From NCBI RefSeq assembly GCF_900129935.1, contig NZ_FQXJ01000008.1:1-64000 (forward strand): 64,000 nucleotides of DNA, written 5' to 3'. The first letter of the stretch is position 1; each line of letters opens with the position of its first letter. The position numbers were made by a program, and so were the translations under genes. The stretch comes from Desulfosporosinus lacus DSM 15449 (GTDB lineage: Bacteria > Bacillota > Desulfitobacteriia > Desulfitobacteriales > Desulfitobacteriaceae). Positions 19,106 to 26,510 of the stretch are shown piece after piece. The notes beneath the pieces were generated by a model. That model was not told the DNA's origin, did no database searches, and saw only the letters and a program-made list of their open reading frames with translations.

Positions 19106-19282
19106 GTGTCTCAGACGATCAATCATCTAATAAAGCAAATCGAAGAATTACGATTAAATTTGATTAAGATTAAAGAAGGCAGATCTTATACAGATCCGGA
19201 AGTAGTAGCGGCAAGTCAAGCATTAGACGAAGTATTGGATAAATATCAGGAATTATTGCTAAAGAACAGAAGGGAAATGTAA
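19106..19282 (+). CDS. Spo0E-like small regulatory protein
   Basis: A 58-residue protein too short for most ORF cut-offs. It reads as two helices: INHLIKQIEELRLNLIKI, a loop with YTDPEV, then AASQALDEVLDKYQELL. The second helix has the SQxLD motif of Spo0E-like aspartyl-phosphate phosphatases, which dephosphorylate Spo0A-P or related response regulators and delay sporulation. GTG start after GGAGGAG at optimal spacing. A TATAAT (19063-19068) lies 38 nt upstream in a segment shared with the cydA promoter. The target in this organism is not known. Confidence 0.85.
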   Translation: MSQTINHLIKQIEELRLNLIKIKEGRSYTDPEVVAASQALDEVLDKYQELLLKNRREM

Positions 19283-19422
19283 GAATGCTTATCTTATTCT
19301 AAGCAGGTGCAATTTTCAAGGATATTGTTCACACTAAATATCCTTGTCCCAGATTGGCCTGTGAGTTATACTAGATAGCATTAGGACTAATTATAATCCT
19401 ATGTGAGGGAGGAGCAGAAGAA

Positions 19423-20157
19423 TTGAAAAATAAAACTGCACTGATTACTGGGGGCGGCACAGGAATTGGAAGGGCCATCGCCTTGTTATTAGCCAAGTCG
19501 GGAGTTAATATAGCTTTGAACTATTCTCGTTCGAAAGAGGATGCCTTAAAGACTTGTCAAGAGATAGAGAGCCTTGGAGTTCGCAGTTTAGCCTATCAAG
19601 CAGATGTATCTCGGGATGCTGAGGTTAGGTCAATGGTTAATCAAGTAGTGGCTGATTTTGGAACTTTAGATATTCTTGTTAACAATGCGGGAATAACTCA
19701 TTTCGTAGATCACTCTGATCTTGAGGGCATGAAAGAAGAGTATTGGGATGATATTTTGGGCGTCAATGTTAAGGGTATGTTCTTCTGCTGTCGGGCAGCA
19801 GCCGATGAACTTAAGAAAAGCAAAGGGTGCATAATAAATATTACATCGATAGCAGGATTAACTGGATTAGGCAGTTCTATAGCATATTCAGCTTCTAAAG
19901 CTGCAGCCATAAGTGTTACAAAATCGCTGGCTCGAGTTTTGGCTCCCGAGGTAAGAGTTAATTCTGTAGCCCCAGGAATTGTACAAACTCGTTGGGTAGA
20001 GGGAAAAGAAGATCATATCGCCCATCTTGCTGCCGGTACACCGCTTGGCCGAATTGCTGGTCCGGAGGATATAGCCGAAGTAGTCTATTCATTGATTGCT
20101 CATGCAAGTTTTGTGACTGGGCAAACGATCGTTGTCGACGGGGGGAACTTCATTTAA
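19423..20157 (+). CDS. SDR-family oxidoreductase (FabG-like)
   Basis: A classical short-chain dehydrogenase of 244 aa. NAD(P)-binding GGGTGIGR near residue 10, NNAGIT near 88, catalytic Ser in NITSIAGL and YSASKAA (Tyr-x3-Lys) near 155 are all present; GQTIVVDGGNFI is the usual C-terminus. TTG start after GAGGGAGGAG. It stands alone, so a fatty-acid role is not implied; substrate unknown. A weak CAAGGATATT/AATATCCTTG hairpin (19317-19346) precedes it. Confidence 0.88.
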   Translation: MKNKTALITGGGTGIGRAIALLLAKSGVNIALNYSRSKEDALKTCQEIESLGVRSLAYQADVSRDAEVRSMVNQVVADFGTLDILVNNAGITHFVDHSDLEGMKEEYWDDILGVNVKGMFFCCRAAADELKKSKGCIINITSIAGLTGLGSSIAYSASKAAAISVTKSLARVLAPEVRVNSVAPGIVQTRWVEGKEDHIAHLAAGTPLGRIAGPEDIAEVVYSLIAHASFVTGQTIVVDGGNFI

Positions 20158-20165
20158 TTTTCCCA

Positions 20166-20191
20166 ACCCCCCACTTTTGCAAGTGGGGGGT
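20166..20191 (+). terminator. Terminator-like hairpin after the SDR gene
   Basis: ACCCCCCACTT and AAGTGGGGGGT form an 11-bp GC-rich stem with a TTGC loop. The T-run comes only ~11 nt later, so termination efficiency is uncertain. Confidence 0.65.
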
Positions 20192-20227
20192 CCTCGGGAT
20201 ATTTTTTGTTATATCTAAATTTTACTC

Positions 20228-20255
20228 TTGACAATATAGCAAATTTAGATATAAT
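20228..20255 (+). promoter_or_regulatory. Consensus promoter in front of the gene-free region
   Basis: TTGACA (20228-20233), a 16-bp spacer and TATAAT (20250-20255). Both hexamers are perfect consensus. The expected start is near 20262. No protein gene follows for about 800 bp. Confidence 0.85.
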
Positions 20256-20391
20256 TTAATCATAAGAAGTCAATAAAAAATAATTCAGTTCATCAAAAGT
20301 TGTTGGTCGCGTGCTAGGCAAAGTTTTCGATTCATCGAAAGTAGGCATTGCAATCAGTTCAAAGTTAGTAATGCTGAATTTCGAGAATTGG

Positions 20392-20414
20392 AACCACCTA
20401 GAGAGGTGGTTTTT
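20392..20414 (+). terminator. Internal terminator-like hairpin in the candidate RNA
   Basis: AACCACCT and AGGTGGTT pair around AGAG, followed by TTTTT at 20410-20414. It either ends a ~150-nt short RNA or acts as an attenuator between the 5' domain and the long-stem domain. Confidence 0.7.
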
Positions 20415-20856
20415 GAGTTTCTATTAAAGAAAGATTTCCCGCAAAGTTCCTCCCAGTCAGCCAGTCGGTCAGAGTAAAATTGTTTTCGGTGCTCTATCAA
20501 ACGAACTAGGAAACTGTGAAAGAATTTGGGTGATTGAAAGCTTAAGTTTGTCTCAGGTGAATAGGTGTTAGAAGATTGACCGCAGTTAGATCAAAGTTAA
20601 CAGATAGTGGAAGATTTGTCCAGATTAGTTTCCCCTACGTTACCAAAAAATGTATATTGGTTGGTTTGTTTTCAAGTAGACAATGTCGCTACCCCTTACT
20701 AGATGAAATTCCGGAAGAATTATGTTGGCTAGTTGTAAAGTGTGTTTGTGTAGGCCTATAGTCTGGTTAATAAATATTGGTAAAGTTTAGTTGAAGATTA
20801 ATCTTGAGCCGTGTATCCATTAGTTGTGGAGGAACTTTGCGGGATCATTTAGATTT

Positions 20857-20882
20857 GGGCCACTCATTTGAGTGGCCTTTTT
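20857..20882 (+). terminator. Terminator of the candidate large RNA
   Basis: GGCCACTCA and TGAGTGGCC with a 2-nt loop, then TTTTT. It sits 13 nt after the long closing stem. Confidence 0.88.
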
Positions 20883-21049
20883 ATTGTGAAATTTTAATAA
20901 TTAGGAATTAAACTATCTATGACCCTGCGTGGTTATAGTAAGGGTTTAGAACACCCTTTATACTGGAGGGGTAACGTGGTATTATGTAAGATAATAGAAT
21001 AAAAAGTAATTATTTTAGAGATGATGAAGCAGGAGGCAAAAAACTCATA

Positions 21050-22063
21050 ATGAAATTAGAGAAATTCTTTGAAAGCAGTTTGTTTAAGAAGGGACTATCG
21101 TTACTGCTGTTATTAGGAATAATAATAGGCATTAGACCTATGATGAACTTACTGCTGCTAACCTTTATGTTTTCTTTTATACTGTATGGTATCCAGAATT
21201 ACATTTTCTTGAAGATTGTTAAATTAATCCCTATAAACAGGACCGGTGTAACGGTCGTAGTTTTTTCCTTAGTAGCTTCATCAATTGTCTTTATAATCTA
21301 TAGATATATTCCAATTTTAACAAAGCAGTTAATGTTTATAGGTATACAGCTTAGTAACTTTGATATCAATAATTATGAGGATGCTATTAATCCACAAATA
21401 AGGGAAGCTATCAGCACAAGTATCCAGTCTTATGTCGTTGAAGGTGGGACATATTTAATTCATTCAGTAACGAATATTTGGGAATTTAGCTTGAATATTT
21501 TCATTGCCTTGATCCTGAGTTTATTTCTTATCTTGGAAAAGGATAAGACCATAAGATTCTTGAATAGGTTTGAGCACAGTAAAGCCAGCTTTGTATATAA
21601 GTATTATAAAAAATTAGGTAAGAATTTTGTGAATTCCTTTGCTAAGGTTATGGAAACGCAAATTGTAATATCCTTTATAAATTCTATTTTATCAGCGGTC
21701 GCATTGAGTATCATGGGATTTCATCAAGTAATAGGATTAGGATTTATGATCTTCATTCTCGGGCTAATACCCGTTGCCGGTGTTTTGATCTCATTAATTC
21801 CATTGTCAATCATTGCTTTTAAGCTGGGTGGAATAATTAAGATACTTTATGTGCTGGGGATGATTGTTGTATTGCATGGTATCGAAGCTTATTTTCTAAA
21901 TCCCAAACTTATGTCCATCAAAACGAAACTACCTGTTTTTTTTACCTTCGTAGTATTATTACTAGCTGAGCATTTTCTGGGGGTATGGGGACTTTTGTTT
22001 GGAATACCACTGTTTCTATTTATGCTGGATATACTTGATGTAGGAGAATCAGATTATAGCTAA
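21050..22063 (+). CDS. AI-2E/PerM-family membrane protein
   Basis: A 337-aa protein with about eight membrane segments arranged as in the AI-2E exporter/PerM (UPF0118) family: two or three N-terminal helices, a periplasmic-type segment (~residues 95-145), then a cluster of helices. The family region FILGLIPVAGVLISLIPLSIIAF is visible, as is EAYFLNPKLMSIKTKLPVFFTFVVLL near the C-terminus. AGGAGG precedes ATG. Substrate unknown; some relatives are Na+/H+ antiporters. A small AAGGGT/ACCCTT hairpin lies in the leader (~20940). Confidence 0.88.
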   Translation: MKLEKFFESSLFKKGLSLLLLLGIIIGIRPMMNLLLLTFMFSFILYGIQNYIFLKIVKLIPINRTGVTVVVFSLVASSIVFIIYRYIPILTKQLMFIGIQLSNFDINNYEDAINPQIREAISTSIQSYVVEGGTYLIHSVTNIWEFSLNIFIALILSLFLILEKDKTIRFLNRFEHSKASFVYKYYKKLGKNFVNSFAKVMETQIVISFINSILSAVALSIMGFHQVIGLGFMIFILGLIPVAGVLISLIPLSIIAFKLGGIIKILYVLGMIVVLHGIEAYFLNPKLMSIKTKLPVFFTFVVLLLAEHFLGVWGLLFGIPLFLFMLDILDVGESDYS

Positions 22064-22071
22064 CGGACGTA

Positions 22072-22133
22072 AAAGTCACTAGAAGCTTTCTCATGTTATG
22101 TGAGACAGCTTCTAGTGACTTTGCTTGTATTTT
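22072..22133 (+). terminator. Long terminator after the PerM-like gene
   Basis: AAAGTCACTAGAAGCT and AGCTTCTAGTGACTTT form a 16-bp stem with an inner TCTCA/TGAGA extension; the T-run is short (GACTTTGCTTG). Confidence 0.75.
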
Positions 22134-22240
22134 AAGTATCAATATAAGTAAATATAGTTCTAAAGTTAATATATAAAGGTATATTAAGGTGGGTATCCCT
22201 AAGCATAATCAGTTTAAGAGAGTGAGAAGACTTCGAAACA

Positions 22241-22546
22241 TTAGTTAATGACATTAATCTTACGACCTGTTGGAAGATAAATCATCTGTGAAATAGCAGC
22301 ATTGGGGATAGCGTTGTCTAATGCTTCCAATTTATTGTTATCTGAATCGCAGCCATCGAAAGTATTGGTTCCTTGATCATTGCTAGTAGTTTCTTCAAGT
22401 AATTCAACTTCGCTAAGCTCATTTTCTTTTCCAGAGGATCCAATTTGAAGTTTTTCACCATTCTGATAGAACACGATGATTTTCTCAATTGTGCTATCAT
22501 TTGTCAGTGCTTCATTGAGTGTTTCTAGAAGTTCTTCTTTGTACAT
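22241..22546 (-). CDS. Small acidic hypothetical protein
   Basis: A 101-aa protein I do not recognise. The first ~35 residues (MYKEELLETLNEALTND...EKIIVFYQNGEKLQIG) look like a small alpha/beta unit with a YxNGEKL strand. The middle (~38-75) is acidic and low-complexity with one Cys. The end (ISQMIYLPTGRKINVIN) may be another strand. AGGAAGGA is well placed before ATG, which argues it is real. It is divergent from the next small ORF. Confidence 0.6.
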   Translation of the reverse strand: MYKEELLETLNEALTNDSTIEKIIVFYQNGEKLQIGSSGKENELSEVELLEETTSNDQGTNTFDGCDSDNNKLEALDNAIPNAAISQMIYLPTGRKINVIN

Positions 22547-22742
22547 GTTTTTGCATCCTTCCTAAAACAAATTTGACCGGAACAGAGTAGGGCAACACTC
22601 CTACTTTGCAGAGAGCCTCACGATTGGATGAAAGTCCCTTTAAGCAGGTCAATAAAAGTCTTGTGTATTATATGAAAACTTTTATAAATAGGTACCGCAG
22701 GAATGAAGAATCCCTGGAAGTATTTGATGGAGGGCGGAGTGT

Positions 22743-22934
22743 TTGAAACTAAAGGTTGAAGAAAGAGAAGAATCATGTTCAATTGTAAGTAAAATTGTAA
22801 AGTTGAAGATTTACCGCAGGGTAATAGAAAGTACCGTCCTTCAAGAGGGGGAAATCGTTAGTTACGATTGTGGCTCATCAAGTTCAAATTGTGAGACAAG
22901 ATGTCATTATCGTCTCTTAATGGATGACTATTAA
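22743..22934 (+). CDS. Small cysteine-containing hypothetical protein
   Basis: A 63-aa ORF with TTG start after a G-rich GGAGGGCGGAG. A basic N-terminal half (KIVKLKIYRRVIEST) is followed by a Cys/Ser-rich tail with CGSSSSNCETRC, three cysteines that might bind metal or form a disulfide. No family recognised. The 195 bp before it contain T-box-like motifs. Moderate support only: no homology and an unusual start codon. Confidence 0.45.
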   Translation: MKLKVEEREESCSIVSKIVKLKIYRRVIESTVLQEGEIVSYDCGSSSSNCETRCHYRLLMDDY

Positions 22935-23017
22935 TCTTGTAGTCCTTCGAAATTTTGACAGCCAGGAAACCCCAGTAAAACATCTTTTAAGGGTGGATGG
23001 ACAAAGAAGCTCACTTC

Positions 23018-24637
23018 TTACATATTTGTAAGTTTACCGGCATTTGTTTTAAGAACTTTACCATTGGCGAGTACGATTTGCCCGTTGATTAATGTATAGT
23101 TAATCCCTAAGGGATCCAGGGATGGTTTATTATAGTTTTCTGGGGCATTAATTATTTCGGGGTCAAAAATTACTAAATCCGCTATATACCCAGTTTTTAT
23201 AAAGCCTCTGTTTCTTAAGTTTAACCTTTGCGCTGGATCCCCTGTAATTCTCTTAACTCCTTCTTCCCAAGTCATTGTATTCTTATCGCGAACGTATTCT
23301 CCCAAAAACTTAGGGTATGTGCCGAATAAACGGGGATGCGGTTTACCAGTCGGAATACCATCAGAGCCGATTTGACATAGTGGGTGTTTGAGCAAAGCGA
23401 TAATATCTTCTTCAGCAAAAAGATTCTGTAACACCATTGAACAACGACAGTCCTCGCTAATTAAGAGATCGGCAATTGAATCAATGATTTCGCTGACAAG
23501 CCTGGAATGTTCCAAGCCGGTTTTTGAAACTATTTGAGGTGCGGTTTGACCTTCCGCCCATTTATTTTTGGGGTTACTGACAGAGCTAATCATGATATTT
23601 GGCCATCCCACCATGCCCACAAAGTTATCCCATCCCGGATAATCCGGTCCCTGATCGCTGAGGTCTTTTTTTAGTTTAGCACGAAGTTGCGGGTCCTTTA
23701 ATCTGCGTACGATTTCACTACTGCCGCCTTCTTTGGCCCAAGGGGGAAGAATCTGAGACAAGAGTGTACTGCCAGCTGTATAGGGGTGTTCATCAAAGGT
23801 TACATCAACCCCTTCGCTTCTCGAATTTTCGATCATCGTAATTAATTCTTCAGCAGTTATACCATAATCTCGATTTGCGTAAGAACGCATATGGGAAATC
23901 TGCAACTTCACTCCAGATTCCTTCGCTACAGTCAGAGCTTCTGCCATTCCTTCACGAACTTGGCGAGAGTGGCTGCGTATATGAATCATCATGATGCCTT
24001 GATAGGCTGCGACGACAGAACTAAGGGCAATAAGTTCTTGTTTAGATGCAAACATCCCTGGTAAATATGCTAGTCCATAGGATATCCCTAAAGCTCCATG
24101 AGACATAGCATCCTCAACAATTTTGCTCATACCAGAGATTTCATTTTCTGTAGGTAAGACATTGTTCAAACCTAAAACTTGTGCTCGAACTGCTCCATGA
24201 CCGATCAAAGCTGCTGTGTTGTTAGGTTTTTCTGCTCGATCCAGTTCACGTAAAAACATAGAAAAATCTGGCCAATTCCAAGTCAATGGCCCTGAGCCTA
24301 AGATAGGGGTCAGATAACTGCGCCAATCTGACATCCTTTCGAGATGTGGAGCTGAACCCAAACCGCACTGTCCAATAATTTCTGTGGTTACGCCTTGTCT
24401 AATCCTGCTTTCTCGTACTGAACCGGACATGAATGGGAGTAAGTCGCAATGGCTATGGACATCGATAAACCCTGGAGTTACCATTTTGTTAGTTGCATCT
24501 ATAACAATATTGGCTTCTTCGGACAGTTCCGGTGCTATTTCCACAATCCTTGCATCAATAATACCAATATTGCTTAGACGAGGAGGGGCGCCAGTTCCAT
24601 CAACAACCAAACCGCCTTTGATGACTGTATCAAACAT
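23018..24637 (-). CDS. N-acyl-D-amino-acid deacylase (D-aminoacylase family)
   Basis: An amidohydrolase-superfamily enzyme expected to release D-amino acids from N-acyl forms. The N-terminal strand region is MFDTVIKGGLVVDGTG. The metal site starts with TPGFIDVHSHCDLLPF near residue 60; IGQCGLGSAP near 90 carries the characteristic Cys ligand, MIHIRSHSRQVREG and QISHMRSYA carry further ligands, and GSDGIPTGKPHPRLFGTYPKFLG closes the site. At 539 aa it has the usual small beta-barrel at the ends. It is a single gene; no partner is evident. Confidence 0.92.
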   Translation of the reverse strand: MFDTVIKGGLVVDGTGAPPRLSNIGIIDARIVEIAPELSEEANIVIDATNKMVTPGFIDVHSHCDLLPFMSGSVRESRIRQGVTTEIIGQCGLGSAPHLERMSDWRSYLTPILGSGPLTWNWPDFSMFLRELDRAEKPNNTAALIGHGAVRAQVLGLNNVLPTENEISGMSKIVEDAMSHGALGISYGLAYLPGMFASKQELIALSSVVAAYQGIMMIHIRSHSRQVREGMAEALTVAKESGVKLQISHMRSYANRDYGITAEELITMIENSRSEGVDVTFDEHPYTAGSTLLSQILPPWAKEGGSSEIVRRLKDPQLRAKLKKDLSDQGPDYPGWDNFVGMVGWPNIMISSVSNPKNKWAEGQTAPQIVSKTGLEHSRLVSEIIDSIADLLISEDCRCSMVLQNLFAEEDIIALLKHPLCQIGSDGIPTGKPHPRLFGTYPKFLGEYVRDKNTMTWEEGVKRITGDPAQRLNLRNRGFIKTGYIADLVIFDPEIINAPENYNKPSLDPLGINYTLINGQIVLANGKVLKTNAGKLTNM

Positions 24638-24675
24638 CTTAACAGACCCTTTCGCTATTATTTAAGACAGGGTTT

Positions 24676-24825
24676 TTAATTTCCATCTCTGCTTCCGGAA
24701 TCACACCCGCCGTAATCACCTGCAGAATAATCACTTTCAGTATAGTTAAGTCCATCAGATGATACATGAAAATTGGAATGTGAGCTTGATCTATGAAAAT
24801 TGTCTAGGAAATTACTAAATCCCAT
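24676..24825 (-). CDS. Possible 49-aa Gly/Ser-rich protein
   Basis: An ATG-initiated ORF upstream of the D-aminoacylase, same strand. It starts MGFSNFLDNFHRSSSHSNF and ends in a Gly/Ser/Asp-rich tail with DYGGCDSGSRDGN. The ribosome site is weak. It could also be a chance frame; I list it because the composition is unlike a random frame. Confidence 0.3.
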   Translation of the reverse strand: MGFSNFLDNFHRSSSHSNFHVSSDGLNYTESDYSAGDYGGCDSGSRDGN

Positions 24826-24867
24826 TTGTTAAAGCACTGACTAGAAAAACCCCCTTACATAAGACAC

Positions 24868-24912
24868 AGAAAATGAACCAATATGTGGTTCTTTTTTGAG
24901 TCTGCTGCAAGG
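24868..24912. other. Hairpin element between two small minus-strand ORFs
   Basis: GAACCA (24875) and TGGTTC (24886) form a stem followed on the plus strand by TTTTTT. An outer CCCCTT (near 24851) and AAGGGG (near 24909) plus AGAC/GTCT could extend it. On the minus strand it may end the transcript of the 57-aa ORF. Confidence 0.5.
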
Positions 24913-24956
24913 GGATTAACTGTATTGACGGGTTTTTTTAAATAAATGATCAATTA

Positions 24957-25130
24957 CTACTCGGCCTTTTTAAAAATCGACCAAGGTGTATCAACGGCTT
25001 TACCATCTTCCAACATTTTTTGAACAGTTCCGGGAGTATAGAAACCAGCTTTTTCTGTTTTGAATAGGCACTCTTCTAAGGATATTTCTTCCCAAGTATC
25101 TTCGCCTTTTAATTGAGTTAAAAATTTCAT
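24957..25130 (-). CDS. 57-aa hypothetical protein
   Basis: Starts MKFLTQLKGEDTWEEISLEE and ends VDTPWSIFKKAE. GGAGGATTAGTTAT before ATG is a good ribosome site, and a TTCACT-17-TATAAT promoter lies 41 nt upstream on the same strand. No family recognised. The Trp/Glu/Lys composition and promoter-RBS-ORF arrangement suggest a genuine small protein gene. Confidence 0.65.
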   Translation of the reverse strand: MKFLTQLKGEDTWEEISLEECLFKTEKAGFYTPGTVQKMLEDGKAVDTPWSIFKKAE

Positions 25131-25170
25131 ATAACTAATCCTCCGTTTATGAATTTTAAAGACAACCCTA

Positions 25171-25199
25171 ATTATAGCAGGAAATAGCTCTCAAGTGAA
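25171..25199 (-). promoter_or_regulatory. Promoter of the 57-aa ORF
   Basis: On the minus strand TTCACT (25199-25194), 17 bp, TATAAT (25176-25171). The rest of 25200-25428 holds a GTGGG/CCCAC hairpin near 25250-25270 and nothing else that I can support. Confidence 0.6.
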
Positions 25200-25428
25200 C
25201 TACTCCCCTTACACTTCGTGAGTAAAGATAACACTGCCATCGCGGAAGGATGTGGGTTTCCGGTAAGCCCACAATGTATGTAACATTGCATCTCATTGGA
25301 GTTACTGAAAATTAAAATGGTTATCCAATGATTTTAAGCAGGATAAGGGTTGCAGATACGGAATTTGTTATAGAACTTAAAATTAGTTAGATTTTAAAAA
25401 AATCATTAACAAAAGGAGGTTTCTGCCA

Positions 25429-26271
25429 GTGAGAAAGTTACAAGTAACAATCTTGGTAGAAAACACAGTGGGAGTTTCGGTGGGGATCTTAGCCGAGTGG
25501 GGGTTGTCTATGCTCTTGGATTTTGGGGATGAGAAGATTTTATTCGATGCCGGGGAGCAAGGCAATCTTATCAATAACGCCCAGATTCTGGGATATGATC
25601 TGCGACATATTGAGCGCATAATCCTAAGCCATGGACATTATGATCACACGGGCGGACTTTTTAAACTCCTGCAATATAGAGGGGCAATCCCAGTCTATGC
25701 TCATCCGGATTTGTTTGCAGGACACTTTGGCAAGGGAGGGGAAGGGCAAGCAAATAGATATATTGGTGTACCCCACTGTCTTAAACTGCTAGAGAGTGCA
25801 GGAGCCGAGTTTCACTGGCACAGAAAACCGTTTGAATTGAGGCCGGGACTTTGGCTAAGTGGGGAAATCCCGCGAGAAACACCCTTCGAACATATAGAGG
25901 ATCAGTTGATTGAGATAAAGGGAGAGAATGCAGTTCATGATAGAATTAAGGATGATCTAAGTCTTTTTTATGTAACAGACAGAGGGTTAATCATACTGCT
26001 CGGTTGTGCTCACTCTGGATTAGTAAATATCGTAGAACATGCGAAGAGGGTAACTAATGAGAACAAAGTAAGAGCAATTATCGGCGGGACTCATCTTGGC
26101 CGGGCTTCTCTCGATCAACAGCTAAAAACGATAGACTATCTTCGAGGACTTGATTTAGAGTGTTTAGCGCCTAATCACTGTACAGGATTAGGCGTTTTAA
26201 GTAAGCTGGTGACAGAATTTCCTAGCGCTTTCAAATGGGCCATGGCAGGCAGTACGTTGGATTTTAAATAG
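25429..26271 (+). CDS. MBL-fold metallohydrolase (COG1237 type)
   Basis: A metallo-beta-lactamase-fold protein of 280 aa. The metal motif is SHGHYDHTGGL near residue 66; further ligands are in ILLGCAHSGLVNI and IIGGTHLG, and APNHCTG near the end. The pattern matches the family annotated as dihydropterin-ribofuranosylaminobenzene-phosphate synthase-like, which occurs in many anaerobes. GTG start after AAAGGAGG. No operon partner; the physiological substrate is not known. Confidence 0.85.
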   Translation: MRKLQVTILVENTVGVSVGILAEWGLSMLLDFGDEKILFDAGEQGNLINNAQILGYDLRHIERIILSHGHYDHTGGLFKLLQYRGAIPVYAHPDLFAGHFGKGGEGQANRYIGVPHCLKLLESAGAEFHWHRKPFELRPGLWLSGEIPRETPFEHIEDQLIEIKGENAVHDRIKDDLSLFYVTDRGLIILLGCAHSGLVNIVEHAKRVTNENKVRAIIGGTHLGRASLDQQLKTIDYLRGLDLECLAPNHCTGLGVLSKLVTEFPSAFKWAMAGSTLDFK

Positions 26272-26510
26272 AGGTAAGTGTCTGTCTTCACTAATAAGGA
26301 ACTGAGGTGTGTTGTACTTCTAAGTGAGACGCTCTCGTTAATTTGGGGGCTCATGGGATGACGATGATCTGTCTTGGATAAATTAAATTGGGATTAGACA
26401 TTGAGGATTAGTTGAGAGAAATGACATTAATTTTATCCCTTTTGAAGTTTTGTGCGCTCATTTGGGCATAACTAGACAAATTCGGCTAAGTTGATAAGGA
26501 GTTTTTTTAC

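Larger units (their letters stand above)
20262..20882 (+). ncRNA. Candidate large structured noncoding RNA (~620 nt)
   Basis: The stretch runs from a consensus promoter to an intrinsic terminator and holds no credible ORF. TCCCGCAAAGTTCCTCC (20437-20453) and GGAGGAACTTTGCGGGA (20828-20844) are perfect 17-bp complements closing a ~410-nt domain. The 5' part (20281-20380) has its own pairing: AATTCAG with CTGAATT, and TTTCGA-TTCA-TCGAAA. Local hairpins inside the big domain include ACCAA/TTGGT at about 20642-20660. Length and ornate layout recall OLE-type large RNAs of anaerobic Firmicutes, but I cannot confirm identity by sequence. Alternatives: a MITE (no target duplication seen) or a long leader. 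Confidence 0.6.

Noticed and set aside
20576-20761. 61-aa plus-strand ORF inside the candidate RNA
   Set aside because: No plausible ribosome site and no protein-like features; the region is better explained as structured RNA.
20437-20844. MITE with 17-bp terminal inverted repeats
   Set aside because: No target-site duplication is visible, and the unit lies between its own promoter and terminator, which fits an RNA gene better. Not fully excluded.
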